Assembly: GCF_014283215.1 (NCBI RefSeq) | Contig: NZ_JACOMF010000029.1 | Coordinates: 1 to 64,000 of the forward strand | Direction of reading: 5' to 3' | Length of the DNA: 64,000 bases | From: Siccirubricoccus deserti | Lineage (GTDB): Bacteria > Pseudomonadota > Alphaproteobacteria > Acetobacterales > Acetobacteraceae | In this document: positions 45,646 through 54,269 of the stretch, one piece after another | How the letters are laid out: the number at the start of each line of letters is the position of its first letter | Position numbering within the stretch: position 1 is the first letter of the stretch | Notes under the pieces: model-generated | The model's input: the letters and a program-made list of their open reading frames with translations, nothing else | Databases searched by the model: none | What the model was told of the DNA's origin: nothing | Translations under genes and position numbers: made by a program

Positions 45646-46890
45646 CTAGGCCGTTATCAGCCCCATTGCATCTTGATAGAGTTCAAGGTGGCGTTCAGCC
45701 ACTTCGGCGATGGTCGGCGGTGGCGCGATATGGGCGACCAGGTGGTCCCACAGCCCCTCCGTCGTCATGGCGCGGCGCATCACCTGGGCAAGGCCGGCGG
45801 GGTCGTTGACTGGGGCATGCAGCCCGTCCACCCCATCCCGCACCATCTCGGCCATGCCGCCGATGCCGCCGCAGATCACCGGGCGGCGGTGCAGGAAGGC
45901 TTCCTGGATCACCAGCGGCGCATTCTCCCACCAGATGGAGGGCACCACCACCCAATCGACCTGCGCCATCAGCCCCGGCAGCTCGGCCGCGCCGTAGGGG
46001 CCGGGCCAGGTGGCGGCCGGCGTCGCCGCGAGGTCGGCGCGCAGGGTCTCCATGAAGCTGTCCGACTGGTAGGCGGCTCCGCCATGCAGGGTCAGCCGGT
46101 GGGCGATGCCGGCGGCCTGCAACTGCCGCGATGCCTCGAGCGCCACCAGCCCGCCCTTGAAGCGGTTGAGATGGCCGAAGAAGCCGAAGCGGTCGCGCCT
46201 TCCGTCCGGCGCGATGCGGTGCGGCGCCGGCTCGGCGGGCAGCAGCCCGTTTGGCATGACGGTGAAGCGCTCTGCCGGCCAGCCTGCCGCCACATAGCGG
46301 TCGCGGGCGAAGGCGGAGGGGGTGAGAATGCGGTCGAAGTCGCGGAACACGTCGCGCATCTGCAACGCCCGCATGACGAAATCGGCGCCCGGCCGGCCGG
46401 GGAAGCAGGCCTGGCAGGCATCCAGCGACGGCCCCTGGCAGAGGCGGCCGGCGGTGGTCAGCAACTGGCCTTCCTGCGGGCAGAGCGGGAAGTAATCATG
46501 CGCGGTGAAGATCAGCCTGGCCCGCGGTGCAGCGCGGCGGATCAGGTCGACGGTCTCGAGGCCGAACATCAGCGGATGGTGCAGATGCACCACGTCGGGT
46601 GCCAGTTCGGCGATCACCGGCGCCAGACTGGCGAGACCGTAGGTGTCCGGCTGGGCCAGGAAGAAGCGGTCGAAATGGCCGAGCCAGACCAGCATCTCAT
46701 CGGGCTGGTCGTTGATGCCCTGCAGCATGGTACCGGGCCGGCGTTCCCGATGCGCGCCGGTGACGGCGGCGAGGAAGGCGCCTTCCACCCCGTGGCGGTC
46801 GCGCAGCTCGCGGAACAGGCTGCGGGCCAGCACCTCGGTGCCGCCGGCCTGCAGGCCGGGGTGGTTGTGGCAGAGGAACAGCAGTCGCAT
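45646..46890 (-). CDS. Glycosyltransferase family 4 protein
   Basis: The 414-residue GT-B enzyme opens with MRLLFLCHNHPGLQAGGTEV, as in family 4 retaining glycosyltransferases. The C-terminal half has the donor-binding E-x7-E motif in SIWWENAPLVIQEAFL and a FGHLNRFKGG segment. A CQACFPGRPG cysteine pair resembles those of other surface-polysaccharide GT4 proteins. It follows the GT2 gene after three bases and is translationally linked. It likely builds a surface glycan related to the secreted RTX proteins. The sugar is unknown. Confidence 0.9.
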   Translation of the reverse strand: MRLLFLCHNHPGLQAGGTEVLARSLFRELRDRHGVEGAFLAAVTGAHRERRPGTMLQGINDQPDEMLVWLGHFDRFFLAQPDTYGLASLAPVIAELAPDVVHLHHPLMFGLETVDLIRRAAPRARLIFTAHDYFPLCPQEGQLLTTAGRLCQGPSLDACQACFPGRPGADFVMRALQMRDVFRDFDRILTPSAFARDRYVAAGWPAERFTVMPNGLLPAEPAPHRIAPDGRRDRFGFFGHLNRFKGGLVALEASRQLQAAGIAHRLTLHGGAAYQSDSFMETLRADLAATPAATWPGPYGAAELPGLMAQVDWVVVPSIWWENAPLVIQEAFLHRRPVICGGIGGMAEMVRDGVDGLHAPVNDPAGLAQVMRRAMTTEGLWDHLVAHIAPPPTIAEVAERHLELYQDAMGLITA

Positions 46891-46893
46891 GGC

Positions 46894-49089
46894 TCAGCCC
46901 TCCCCGAAGGCGGAGGATGGGCGTGGCATGCCGGCCATCAGCGCCTCGATTGCCGCATCCCAGCGGCCATGGTGCAGCATGCGGTTGTAATTGCTAGCCA
47001 GGGTCCGGGCGTAGCCGACATGATCGCGGATCGACTGGCGTTCGAAATGGTAGAGCTCGCTGGCGGGGACATAGCCGATGCCATGCCCGGCGGCGCGCAG
47101 CTTCAGGCAGAGGTCGCTGTCCTCGTAGTCGCCGATGACGTAGTCGAGGGTGAGGCCGCCGACCGCGCGGAAGGCCGCGGTGCGGACGCAGAAGGCGGCG
47201 CCGGTGATGCCGGGCACCGGGCGGGGCTGCTGCGCCGCCGGCCAGTGACGCGGAAAGCCCTTGTGATAGTGGTTGTTGAACCACTCGCCGCCCGGCCCAC
47301 GCTCGAAGAACAGCCCGGCGTGCTGCAGCGAGCCATCCTCGAACAGCAGCTTCGGCCCAACCGCGCCGAGGCCGGGGTCGGTCGCCAGCGCCGCCAGCAA
47401 CGGCTGCAGCCAGCCGCGGTCGGCCGGCACCACATCGGAGTTGAACAGCAGCAGCACCGGGGCCCGCGCCTGCTCGGCGCCGGCGTTGCAGGCGGCGCCA
47501 TAGCCGTAGTTGGTCGGCTGGACCACCAGGGTCAGCGGCAGGCGATAGAGGCCCTGCATGCCGCGCAACAGGTGCTCCACCTCATCCCGCTGTTCCGGTG
47601 AATCGAGCACGTAGATAAGCTCGGCGCCGCGCAGCGCCGGGTCGCGGGCGAAGGCGCCGAGCTGGTGCCGCAGGAAGCGCAGGTTGCGGTAGAGCGGCAC
47701 CACGATGGAGGCGAAGGGCTGCGCCGGCGGGGTGCCGATGTGCAGTACGTCGGGCGTGCCGCGGCTGGCCATGACCTGGCCGTGCAGCCGGGCAACCGGC
47801 GGGGCGATGCAGCGCGCGAGGATCTCCTGCGTCACATGCGCCGGGGCGATGGCGCCGAGGATCCTGTCGCGCGCCGCCTGTGGGTGCAGCAGCCCGGGCG
47901 GCGCGGTGAGCACCACCTGCTCGCCGGTCGACAGCTCGAGCCGGAGCGACCATTGCGCGACGGGGCGGGGCGCCGCATCCGGCAGATGCGCAGCGAATCC
48001 GGGCTTGGCGGTGGCCCCGCCATGCGGCGAATCGGCGAAGGTCTTCAGCAGGTCGGCGCGCGGGAAGCGGGCAGTGGCGGTGAGATCGAGCGGGCGCTCG
48101 CCGCGGCCGCCAAGCAGCGTCATCCCGGTGACCATGCCGAGCGGGTCGCGCAGCCAGCCGCGCAGGAACAGCCCGCCGGCATGGTCCTGCACCGCCATGT
48201 CGAGCGAGGCGCCGAAGGGGTGTTCCGGGTCGGCCAACTGACGAAAGGGCTGGACCGGTGCCAGCATGGCCTGGTCGCGCAGCAGCCGGCGGAAGCCCGG
48301 CTCAGCACCGGCGCGGCGATTGATCTCGGCCAGGGCAGCCCGGTGCAGCGCCTGGGATTGCGGATCCTTGCGGCGGCCGAGTTCCGGCAGGCCGGGCAGC
48401 CTTGCGTCGGCCGGCGCCAGATGGATCGGCCCTGGCCCCATGGGCGGCAGCAAGAATCCGCCGGCCATGCCGCGGTCGGGCAGGATGAAGTTGCTGGCGC
48501 CGATGGCGGTGCGGCGAATCCGGTGGCGGCCGAGCACGAAATGCACGCCCGGGTCCACGCCGACGCCGGTGGGCAGCGACCAGAGGATGCTGTCATGGCC
48601 GCAGAGCGCCACCGGCAGTGCGGTCTGGCTCGACGCCAGGGTAGTATTGGCAAAGCCGTGGCAGGCGGTGGCCAGCGCCTGATCCTCGGCCGCCCGCATG
48701 ACTCCGAGCGCCTTGGTGGCGACGAAGCGAAGGATGGCCAGCACCAGCCCCGGGGCGGTGGCGCCGGTCAGTGCGGCCATGTCGGGAACAGGCAGCAGGT
48801 GCAGCGCGGCGGCGCCGTTTGGTGCCCGCAACAGCAGGATACCGCCCGGCTCCAGTCCGGATTGGGTTCGCGCCAGCAGCAGCCAGAGCGCGGTGCCGGG
48901 ACCGCTGTCCGGGGTTGGGAAGGCCTGCCAGGAAATGCTCGACCGCAACGGCTCGCCGGCCAGTTCGAAACTGGCGGCCGCAGTGTCCAGACCAGGCGGT
49001 AAGCCGCCAGCCCCGCCGCGGACGCCAATCATGGCGATGTCCGGGGACAGGCACAGCAGGCCAGCGGAAACGTGAGCGGCGGCATCCAT
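46894..49089 (-). CDS. Multidomain glycosyltransferase family 2 protein
   Basis: This 731-residue protein has a ~300-residue N-terminal region of unknown family, a GW-x-x-D domain (GWLRD at ~310, ARFPRADLL, PGFAAHLPD) like that of the neighbouring coiled-coil protein, and a GT2 domain at ~457-690. The GT2 part shows ASIVVPLYRNLRFL, NYGYGAACNAG, a metal-binding LLFNSDVV, and IGDYEDSDLCLKLRAAG, typical of rhamnosyl-type transferases. ATG 49089 is chosen; GTG 49140 would add 17 residues. It lies between the small RTX gene and the GT4 gene. Confidence 0.88.
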   Translation of the reverse strand: MDAAAHVSAGLLCLSPDIAMIGVRGGAGGLPPGLDTAAASFELAGEPLRSSISWQAFPTPDSGPGTALWLLLARTQSGLEPGGILLLRAPNGAAALHLLPVPDMAALTGATAPGLVLAILRFVATKALGVMRAAEDQALATACHGFANTTLASSQTALPVALCGHDSILWSLPTGVGVDPGVHFVLGRHRIRRTAIGASNFILPDRGMAGGFLLPPMGPGPIHLAPADARLPGLPELGRRKDPQSQALHRAALAEINRRAGAEPGFRRLLRDQAMLAPVQPFRQLADPEHPFGASLDMAVQDHAGGLFLRGWLRDPLGMVTGMTLLGGRGERPLDLTATARFPRADLLKTFADSPHGGATAKPGFAAHLPDAAPRPVAQWSLRLELSTGEQVVLTAPPGLLHPQAARDRILGAIAPAHVTQEILARCIAPPVARLHGQVMASRGTPDVLHIGTPPAQPFASIVVPLYRNLRFLRHQLGAFARDPALRGAELIYVLDSPEQRDEVEHLLRGMQGLYRLPLTLVVQPTNYGYGAACNAGAEQARAPVLLLFNSDVVPADRGWLQPLLAALATDPGLGAVGPKLLFEDGSLQHAGLFFERGPGGEWFNNHYHKGFPRHWPAAQQPRPVPGITGAAFCVRTAAFRAVGGLTLDYVIGDYEDSDLCLKLRAAGHGIGYVPASELYHFERQSIRDHVGYARTLASNYNRMLHHGRWDAAIEALMAGMPRPSSAFGEG

Positions 49090-49174
49090 GGATGCCGCCG
49101 CCTCTCTTTCGATGATACTCAGGACAACCCCCGCCGTCACCAGCTCTCGGTATCAGGGACAGGTTGCTGGATAC

Positions 49175-49900
49175 TTACGTCGTGGGCAGCGAGCCGACCT
49201 TCAGCCAGGAGCTGATATCGTTCACCAGGTCCTGCGCCGTGGTGCCGCCGGAGATGCCGCTGATGGTGATGGTGGAGCCACCGCCGAGATCGATCTTCAC
49301 GGAGTTGCCCACCACCGAGACCTTGCCGGCCAGATCGGCTTCGGAGTTGATGCCCTCGACGCCGGCCACGATCCGGACCTCGTCACCGGCCTGGAAGCCG
49401 GAGATGGTGTCGTTGCCGAAGCCGTTGACATCGAAGACGAAGAGATCGGCCCCGCTGCCGCCGATCAGCAGGTCGTTGCCGAGGCCGCCGATCAGCGTGT
49501 CGAGGCCGTCGCCGCCGAACAGCGTATCATTGCCTTCGCCGCCCAGGAGGAAGTCGTCGCCATCACCGCCGACGACCTTGTCGTCGCCCATCCCGCCATC
49601 AACAGTGTCACCGCCGCTGCCGGCCTCAACGCTGTCCGCGCCGGAGCCGGAACTGATCGAGTCTTCACCGGCGCCGCCCTTGAACGAGTCGTTGCCCGTG
49701 CCGCCGAGGATAGTGTCGGCTCCCGAGCCGGCCTGGACATAGGTGCTGATCGACCCCGTCGCATCAACATAAGCCTCACCGGTGGTGCCGCCGCGGTCCA
49801 GAATAACCCCGGTACCGCCGATATGGTAAACGGCATCGTGATCGGAGGCGATGCCGCCATCCGTGTGCCCGCCGCCGATAATCGAAGCGAAATCGCCCAT
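49175..49900 (-). CDS. RTX-repeat calcium-binding protein, short (241 aa)
   Basis: The 241-residue protein has a ~55-residue N-terminus, then about ten nonapeptides of the GGxGxDxLx type (for example GGTGNDSFKGG, GGDGDDFLLGGEGNDTLFGG) at residues ~58-155. A C-terminal ~85-residue region with GADLFVFDVNGFGNDTISGF resembles M10/serralysin-type C-terminal secretion domains. It lacks a Sec signal, as expected for a type I substrate. It is first in the minus-strand operon that ends in the T1SS genes, so it is a likely cargo. A GGGG stretch lies eight bases before ATG 49900. Confidence 0.9.
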   Translation of the reverse strand: MGDFASIIGGGHTDGGIASDHDAVYHIGGTGVILDRGGTTGEAYVDATGSISTYVQAGSGADTILGGTGNDSFKGGAGEDSISSGSGADSVEAGSGGDTVDGGMGDDKVVGGDGDDFLLGGEGNDTLFGGDGLDTLIGGLGNDLLIGGSGADLFVFDVNGFGNDTISGFQAGDEVRIVAGVEGINSEADLAGKVSVVGNSVKIDLGGGSTITISGISGGTTAQDLVNDISSWLKVGSLPTT

Positions 49901-49955
49901 TGCCAGCACCCCAGCGTGGTTTGACGCACAACGGCGCCGTAAGACATGCCGCTTC

Positions 49956-49983
49956 TTTAACCATGGGTTGCTGAGCGGTCAAC
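49956..49983 (-). promoter_or_regulatory. Weak candidate promoter for the short RTX operon
   Basis: On the minus strand TTGACC (49983-49978) and TTAAAG (49961-49956) are 16 bases apart, about 55 bases before ATG 49900. The -35 is close to consensus and the -10 is poor. Confidence 0.28.
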
Positions 49984-50215
49984 GACTAAGGGATTGGCTT
50001 TACAACTCATTACACCAGCTGGTTCGGCCCGGGCGTTTGCCGCGCCAATGCAGATGGAACAGCCAATCGGTTGCAAAAGCGTTGTTTCACCGTATCGCGA
50101 GAACGCCCGGCGGCAATGGGCCGGTAGGTAGCCTCCGCTACCGGCAGCCGTCGCCGCGAATACGTTGTCGTTAAGCTGACTTAAGTTGTGCAACAAAATG
50201 AGACGCCGTGACTTC

Positions 50216-50244
50216 TTCACCGCCAAGTGTGAAGACACTATAAG
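50216..50244 (+). promoter_or_regulatory. Candidate sigma-70 promoter for the long RTX gene
   Basis: TTCACC (50216-50221) and TATAAG (50239-50244) are 17 bases apart. The start would lie about 70 bases before ATG 50319. The -10 differs from consensus at one position. Confidence 0.5.
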
Positions 50245-50318
50245 CGCTTTCAATCGTCCGTTCAGAAAGGGCCCGCTGGGGGCTTGATCTGGCCGCTTGT
50301 CCATTGGAGGCCGTTTCC

Positions 50319-52649
50319 ATGCCGCTCATCTCCGGCGACGAATCCGACAACGAGCTTCTGGGGACCGGCGGTGCCGACACGCTCGAGGGGCTTGGCGGCA
50401 ATGACACGCTGGTGGCGGGCATCGGCCCGGATTCGCTGGACGGCGGCGCCGGCAGCGACACGGTGAGCTACGCCGGGGCGTCGGGCGCGGTCAGCGCGAC
50501 CCTGGAGTTCGTGCCGGGCAGCGGCACCGGCGGCGACGGCGACGGCAACACGCTGGTCGGCATCGAGCACCTGGTCGGCTCCGGCTTCGGCGACGACCTG
50601 ACCGGCAGCGCGGCGGCCAACCGGCTGGAGGGCGGCGCCGGCGACGACAACCTCTCGGGCGCCGCGGGCAACGACACGCTGGTCGGCGGCGCGGGCGACG
50701 ACCTGCTCGACGGCGGCACCGGCAGCGACACCGCCGACTACAGCGGCAGCGCCGGGCCGGTCCTGGCCGATCTGCCGGGCGGGGTGGTGACCGGCGAGGG
50801 CACCGACACGCTGCTCGACATCGAGAACATCACCGGCTCGGGCTTCGACGACACCATCATCGCCGCTGCGAACGGGGTGCTGGACGGCGGCGCCGGCAGC
50901 GACACGGTGAGCTACGCCGGGGCGTCGGGCGCGGTCAGCGCGACCCTGGAGTTCGTGCCGGGCAGCGGCACCGGCGGCGACGGCGACGGCAACACGCTGG
51001 TCGGCATCGAGCACCTGGTCGGCTCCGGCTTCGGCGACGACCTGACCGGCAGCGCGGCGGCCAACCGGCTGGAGGGCGGCGCCGGCGACGACAACCTCTC
51101 GGGCGCCGCGGGCAACGACACGCTGGTCGGCGGCGCGGGCGACGACCTGCTCGACGGCGGCGCCGGCAGCGACACCGCCGACTACAGCGGCAGCGCCGGG
51201 CCGGTTCTTGTCGACCTCGACGGTGGCACCGGCATCCATGGCGGCGACACCGACACGCTGATCAGCATCGAGAACGTCATTGGCACTGATTTCAACGACT
51301 TCATCGCCGGCACCAGCGGCGCCAACCAGCTTGTGGGCGGCGCCGGCAGTGACACGCTCGTCGGCCTGGGTGGCCCGGACACGCTGATTGGCGGTGAAGG
51401 CTACGACATCGCCGATTTCCGAGGTAACCTGGGCCCGGTGTCGGTCAACCTCGGGCTGCTCGGCACCGGTTCCGGTACCGAAGGCAACTCCGGTAGTGTG
51501 CTCACCAGCATCGAAGGCGCGATCGGCACCGAATTCGGTGACGATCTGACCGGCGATGATGCCGACAACTATCTTGTCGGCTTGGGCGGCGGCGACAACA
51601 TCGATGGTGGCGCCGGCAGTGACACGCTGATGGGCGGCGCGGGCGATGACTTCCTGGACGGCGGCGAGGGGCTCGATCTGGTGGATTACCGCCTCAGCGC
51701 CGCTGCGGTGGTGGTGAACCTGGCGGATGGTGTTGCCACCGGAGAGGGTACCGACACGCTGCTGAACATCGAATGGGTCGTCGGCTCCAACTTTGACGAC
51801 TCCATCACTGGCGACGATGGCGCCAACTACCTGTACGGCAATGGTGGCAACGACACCCTGGCCGGTGGTCTCGGCAACGATACGCTGGACGGCGGCGGCG
51901 GCAACAACACCGTCGACTACACCGCCGCGACCGGCCCGATGATTGTCAACCTGGGGAACAACGGCGCGGTCGGCGAAGGCTCCGACGTGCTGCTCAACAT
52001 CCAGAGTGTCATCGGCAGCGGCTTCGCCGACTATCTTATCGGCAATGCCGCGGCGAATATGCTGAACGGCGGGCTCGGCAACGACACCATTATCGCCGGC
52101 GCCGGTGGAAATGACATGCTGGATGGCGGCGAGGGCGAGGATCTGGTCGACTATCGCTTCGCCACGACTAATGTGGTGTTGACGCTTGGCGACCTTGGCG
52201 ACGGCAGCGCGACCGTCGGTGCCGACACCAGTACGCTGATCGCGGTCGAGCATGTGGTCGGCTCGGGCTTCGGCGACACGCTGGCCGGCAACAGCCTCGG
52301 CAACTTCATCTTCGGCGGCGCCGGCGACGACAGCCTGGCGGGCGGTGGCGGGAACGACACGCTGCTTGGCAGCGATGGTTCGGACTCGCTGAATGGCGGC
52401 GTCGGCGACGATGTGCTGACCGGCGGCGACGGTGCCGACTATTTCTACTTCCAGTCCGGCGACGGCAATGACTACATCACCGACTTCACCATCGGCGTGG
52501 ACAAGCTGGTGCTGTCCGAGGCCAGCTATGCCGGCTTCGAGCCGATCTTCACCGCTCTGGGCAGCGACTACCTGATGACGGTTGGCACCGATACCGTCAT
52601 CTTCGCCGGTCTCGGCAGCTTCGACACGAACGACATCATTCTGATCTGA
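50319..52649 (+). CDS. Large RTX-repeat calcium-binding protein (776 aa)
   Basis: This 776-residue protein is almost wholly built of ~70-75-residue super-repeats. Each has a short beta segment of the form VxYxxxxGPVxVxLxxG, an IExVxGSxFxD motif and GGxGNDTLxGG nonapeptides. The composition is very acidic and Gly-rich, typical of Ca2+-folded RTX proteins. There is no Sec signal. The C-terminal ~90 residues (GADYFYFQSGDGNDYITDF, ending NDIILI) match type I secretion signals. GGAGG lies eight bases before ATG 50319. It is divergent from the T1SS operon and is its likely cargo, perhaps as an adhesin or S-layer-like surface protein. Confidence 0.9.
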   Translation: MPLISGDESDNELLGTGGADTLEGLGGNDTLVAGIGPDSLDGGAGSDTVSYAGASGAVSATLEFVPGSGTGGDGDGNTLVGIEHLVGSGFGDDLTGSAAANRLEGGAGDDNLSGAAGNDTLVGGAGDDLLDGGTGSDTADYSGSAGPVLADLPGGVVTGEGTDTLLDIENITGSGFDDTIIAAANGVLDGGAGSDTVSYAGASGAVSATLEFVPGSGTGGDGDGNTLVGIEHLVGSGFGDDLTGSAAANRLEGGAGDDNLSGAAGNDTLVGGAGDDLLDGGAGSDTADYSGSAGPVLVDLDGGTGIHGGDTDTLISIENVIGTDFNDFIAGTSGANQLVGGAGSDTLVGLGGPDTLIGGEGYDIADFRGNLGPVSVNLGLLGTGSGTEGNSGSVLTSIEGAIGTEFGDDLTGDDADNYLVGLGGGDNIDGGAGSDTLMGGAGDDFLDGGEGLDLVDYRLSAAAVVVNLADGVATGEGTDTLLNIEWVVGSNFDDSITGDDGANYLYGNGGNDTLAGGLGNDTLDGGGGNNTVDYTAATGPMIVNLGNNGAVGEGSDVLLNIQSVIGSGFADYLIGNAAANMLNGGLGNDTIIAGAGGNDMLDGGEGEDLVDYRFATTNVVLTLGDLGDGSATVGADTSTLIAVEHVVGSGFGDTLAGNSLGNFIFGGAGDDSLAGGGGNDTLLGSDGSDSLNGGVGDDVLTGGDGADYFYFQSGDGNDYITDFTIGVDKLVLSEASYAGFEPIFTALGSDYLMTVGTDTVIFAGLGSFDTNDIILI
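50435..50761 (+). repeat. Direct repeat copy 1 within the large RTX gene
   Basis: These 327 bases are repeated at 50879-51205, 444 bases (148 codons) downstream. By eye the copies differ only at 50718 (A) versus 51162 (G), a Thr/Ala difference. The offset keeps the frame. This indicates recent duplication or gene conversion. Confidence 0.9.
50879..51205 (+). repeat. Direct repeat copy 2 within the large RTX gene
   Basis: This is the second copy of the 327-base in-frame repeat; see 50435-50761. The divergent segment between the copies (50762-50878) encodes LADLPGGVVTGEGTDTLLDI and a short following stretch. Confidence 0.9.
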
Positions 52650-52659
52650 ACTGGTTTGG

Positions 52660-52687
52660 CCGGCCGCCGGGAGAATCCCGCGGCCGG
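52660..52687 (+). terminator. First hairpin after the large RTX gene
   Basis: CCGGCCG-C-CGGGA, loop GAA, TCCCG-CGGCCGG forms a 12-bp stem with one bulged C, starting 11 bases after the RTX stop. It probably protects the 3' end or aids termination together with the next hairpin. Confidence 0.5.
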
Positions 52688-52708
52688 TCGCTGCCAGAAT
52701 GGCGGGGA

Positions 52709-52740
52709 CCCGCGCCGGCTTCGGTCGGCGCGGGTTTTTT
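52709..52740 (+). terminator. Rho-independent terminator of the large RTX gene
   Basis: A perfect 9-bp stem (CCCGCGCCG / CGGCGCGGG) is extended by G-U and C-G pairs to a UUCG tetraloop, and is followed by six Ts (52735-52740). This is the clearest intrinsic terminator in the window. Confidence 0.88.
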
Positions 52741-52763
52741 CATGGCGATGGTGCCAGTGCGCG

Positions 52764-54215
52764 TCAGGTGCCGCAGAAGGTCTGCAGCACCCGTTGCTCA
52801 GGCCGTGGCGGCAGGGCGTAGCGCGCCGCCTCCGGCTGGTCGTCGAATGGCCGGGTCACCACGGCGAGCAGCGACTCGAAGGGTTGGAAATCCTCGCGCG
52901 CCACGGCGGCGACAATGGCCTCCTCCACCAGGTGGTTGCGCGGGATTAAGGCGGGGTTGGTGGCGCGCATCGCCGCCGGGCGGTCGGCTGCCGGTTCCGC
53001 CGCCAGCCGCTGCCGCCAGGCGGGAGCCCAGGCATCATAGGCACCGGGATCGGTGAAGAGCGCCCGTACCGCCGCATCGCCCTCCGGCCCAGCGGCGGCA
53101 TCGCAAAGGGCGCGGAAGGTCAGGGTGAAATCGGCTTGGTTGTCGGCCATGCGCTGCAGCAGGTCCTGTACCAGCGCTGCATCGCCCTCCTGCTCCGTCG
53201 TCAGACCCAGCTTGCGCCGCAGCCCGCCGAGATAGGCCGCCTGGAACTGCGGCCCGAATCCGGCCAGCGCCTCCTGCGCGCTGTCGATTGCGGCCTGTTC
53301 CTCCTCCGCCAGCAGCGGCAGCAGCGTCTCGGCCAGCCGGGCCAGGTTCCATTGCGCGATGCGCGGCTGGTTGCCGTAGGCATAGCGCCCGCCCTGGTCG
53401 ATGGAGCTGAACACCGCCGCCGGATCATAGGCATCGAGGAAGGCGCAGGGACCGTAATCGATGGTCTCGCCGGAGATGGCGCAATTGTCGGTGTTCATCA
53501 CCCCATGGATAAAGCCGATATGTAGCCATTGGGCGATCAGCGGCGCCTGCCGCGCCACCACGGCTTCCAGCAAGGCACGATACGGGTTCGTGGCCTTGGC
53601 GGCCGCCGGATAGTGGCGGGCGATGGCATGGTCGGCCAGCAGCTTCACCGCCTCCATGTCACTGCGGGCGGCGAAGTACTGAAAGGTGCCGACGCGGATG
53701 TGGCTGGCGGCGACCCGGGCCAGCACGGCGCCAGGCAGGGCTCCTTCTCGGAACACCCATTCGCCAGTGGTTGCCGCCGCCAGGGTACGGGTGGTCGGCA
53801 CGCCTATGGCGTGCATGGCCTCGCTGATCAGGTATTCGCGCAGCACCGGGCCCAGTGCCGCCCGTCCGTCACCCTGGCGCGACCAAGGGGTAGGGCCGGA
53901 GCCCTTGAGCTGGATATCGCGCCGCACGCCATCCCGGCCCACCACCTCGCCCAGCAGGATGGCACGGCCATCGCCGAGCTGCGGGGTGAAATGGCCGAAT
54001 TGGTGGCCGGCGTAGGCCTGGGCGATCGGCTGGGCGCCCTGCGGGATACGGTTGCCGGCGACCACATCCGCGTCGATGTCGGCGGGATCGAGGCCGAGCT
54101 CCCGTGCGAGTGGCTCGTTCACCTTGATCAGTGCCGGCGCCTTCACCGGCGTCGGATCGAGCCGGGCGAAGAACCGATCGGGCAGGCGGGCATAGCTATT
54201 GTCGAAAGCGATCAT
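52764..54215 (-). CDS. selO: Protein adenylyltransferase SelO (YdiU family)
   Basis: SelO is a pseudokinase-fold enzyme that transfers AMP from ATP to Ser, Thr or Tyr of other proteins and helps the oxidative stress response. The 483-residue protein has normal length. Family motifs are clear: [18 protein letters not shown] near 67-84, [20 protein letters not shown], and [20 protein letters not shown] with the metal-binding Asn and Asp. It ends in a Cys-Gly-Thr, with Cys at the place of the selenocysteine in eukaryotic SelO. It converges with the RTX gene. Confidence 0.95.
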   Translation of the reverse strand: MIAFDNSYARLPDRFFARLDPTPVKAPALIKVNEPLARELGLDPADIDADVVAGNRIPQGAQPIAQAYAGHQFGHFTPQLGDGRAILLGEVVGRDGVRRDIQLKGSGPTPWSRQGDGRAALGPVLREYLISEAMHAIGVPTTRTLAAATTGEWVFREGALPGAVLARVAASHIRVGTFQYFAARSDMEAVKLLADHAIARHYPAAAKATNPYRALLEAVVARQAPLIAQWLHIGFIHGVMNTDNCAISGETIDYGPCAFLDAYDPAAVFSSIDQGGRYAYGNQPRIAQWNLARLAETLLPLLAEEEQAAIDSAQEALAGFGPQFQAAYLGGLRRKLGLTTEQEGDAALVQDLLQRMADNQADFTLTFRALCDAAAGPEGDAAVRALFTDPGAYDAWAPAWRQRLAAEPAADRPAAMRATNPALIPRNHLVEEAIVAAVAREDFQPFESLLAVVTRPFDDQPEAARYALPPRPEQRVLQTFCGT

Positions 54216-54269
54216 GCCCCCGACATCGGCCCGCGCCCCCCGGCTTGCAAGGACCCGGTCGGCAAGCGC

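Larger units (their letters stand above)
49901..50318. promoter_or_regulatory. Divergent promoter region between the two RTX genes
   Basis: These 418 bases contain no gene and are more AT-rich than the surroundings. They must hold the start signals for both RTX transcripts. A 5-4-5 inverted repeat, TTAAG-CTGA-CTTAA, lies at 50171-50184, about 32 bases before the candidate -35 of the long RTX gene, where an activator could bind. Co-regulation of both cargo genes from this region is likely but inferred. Confidence 0.45.

Noticed and set aside
50262-52253. A 663-codon open frame on the minus strand opposite the large RTX gene
   Set aside because: It is the mirror of the repetitive GC-rich RTX codons (Val/Ala/Asp repeats), has no ribosome binding site or recognisable domain, and the plus-strand frame encodes clear RTX repeats.
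50435-52400. Tandem repeats as a possible CRISPR or satellite
   Set aside because: They are protein-coding RTX super-repeats in one long frame with a clear binding site and terminator.
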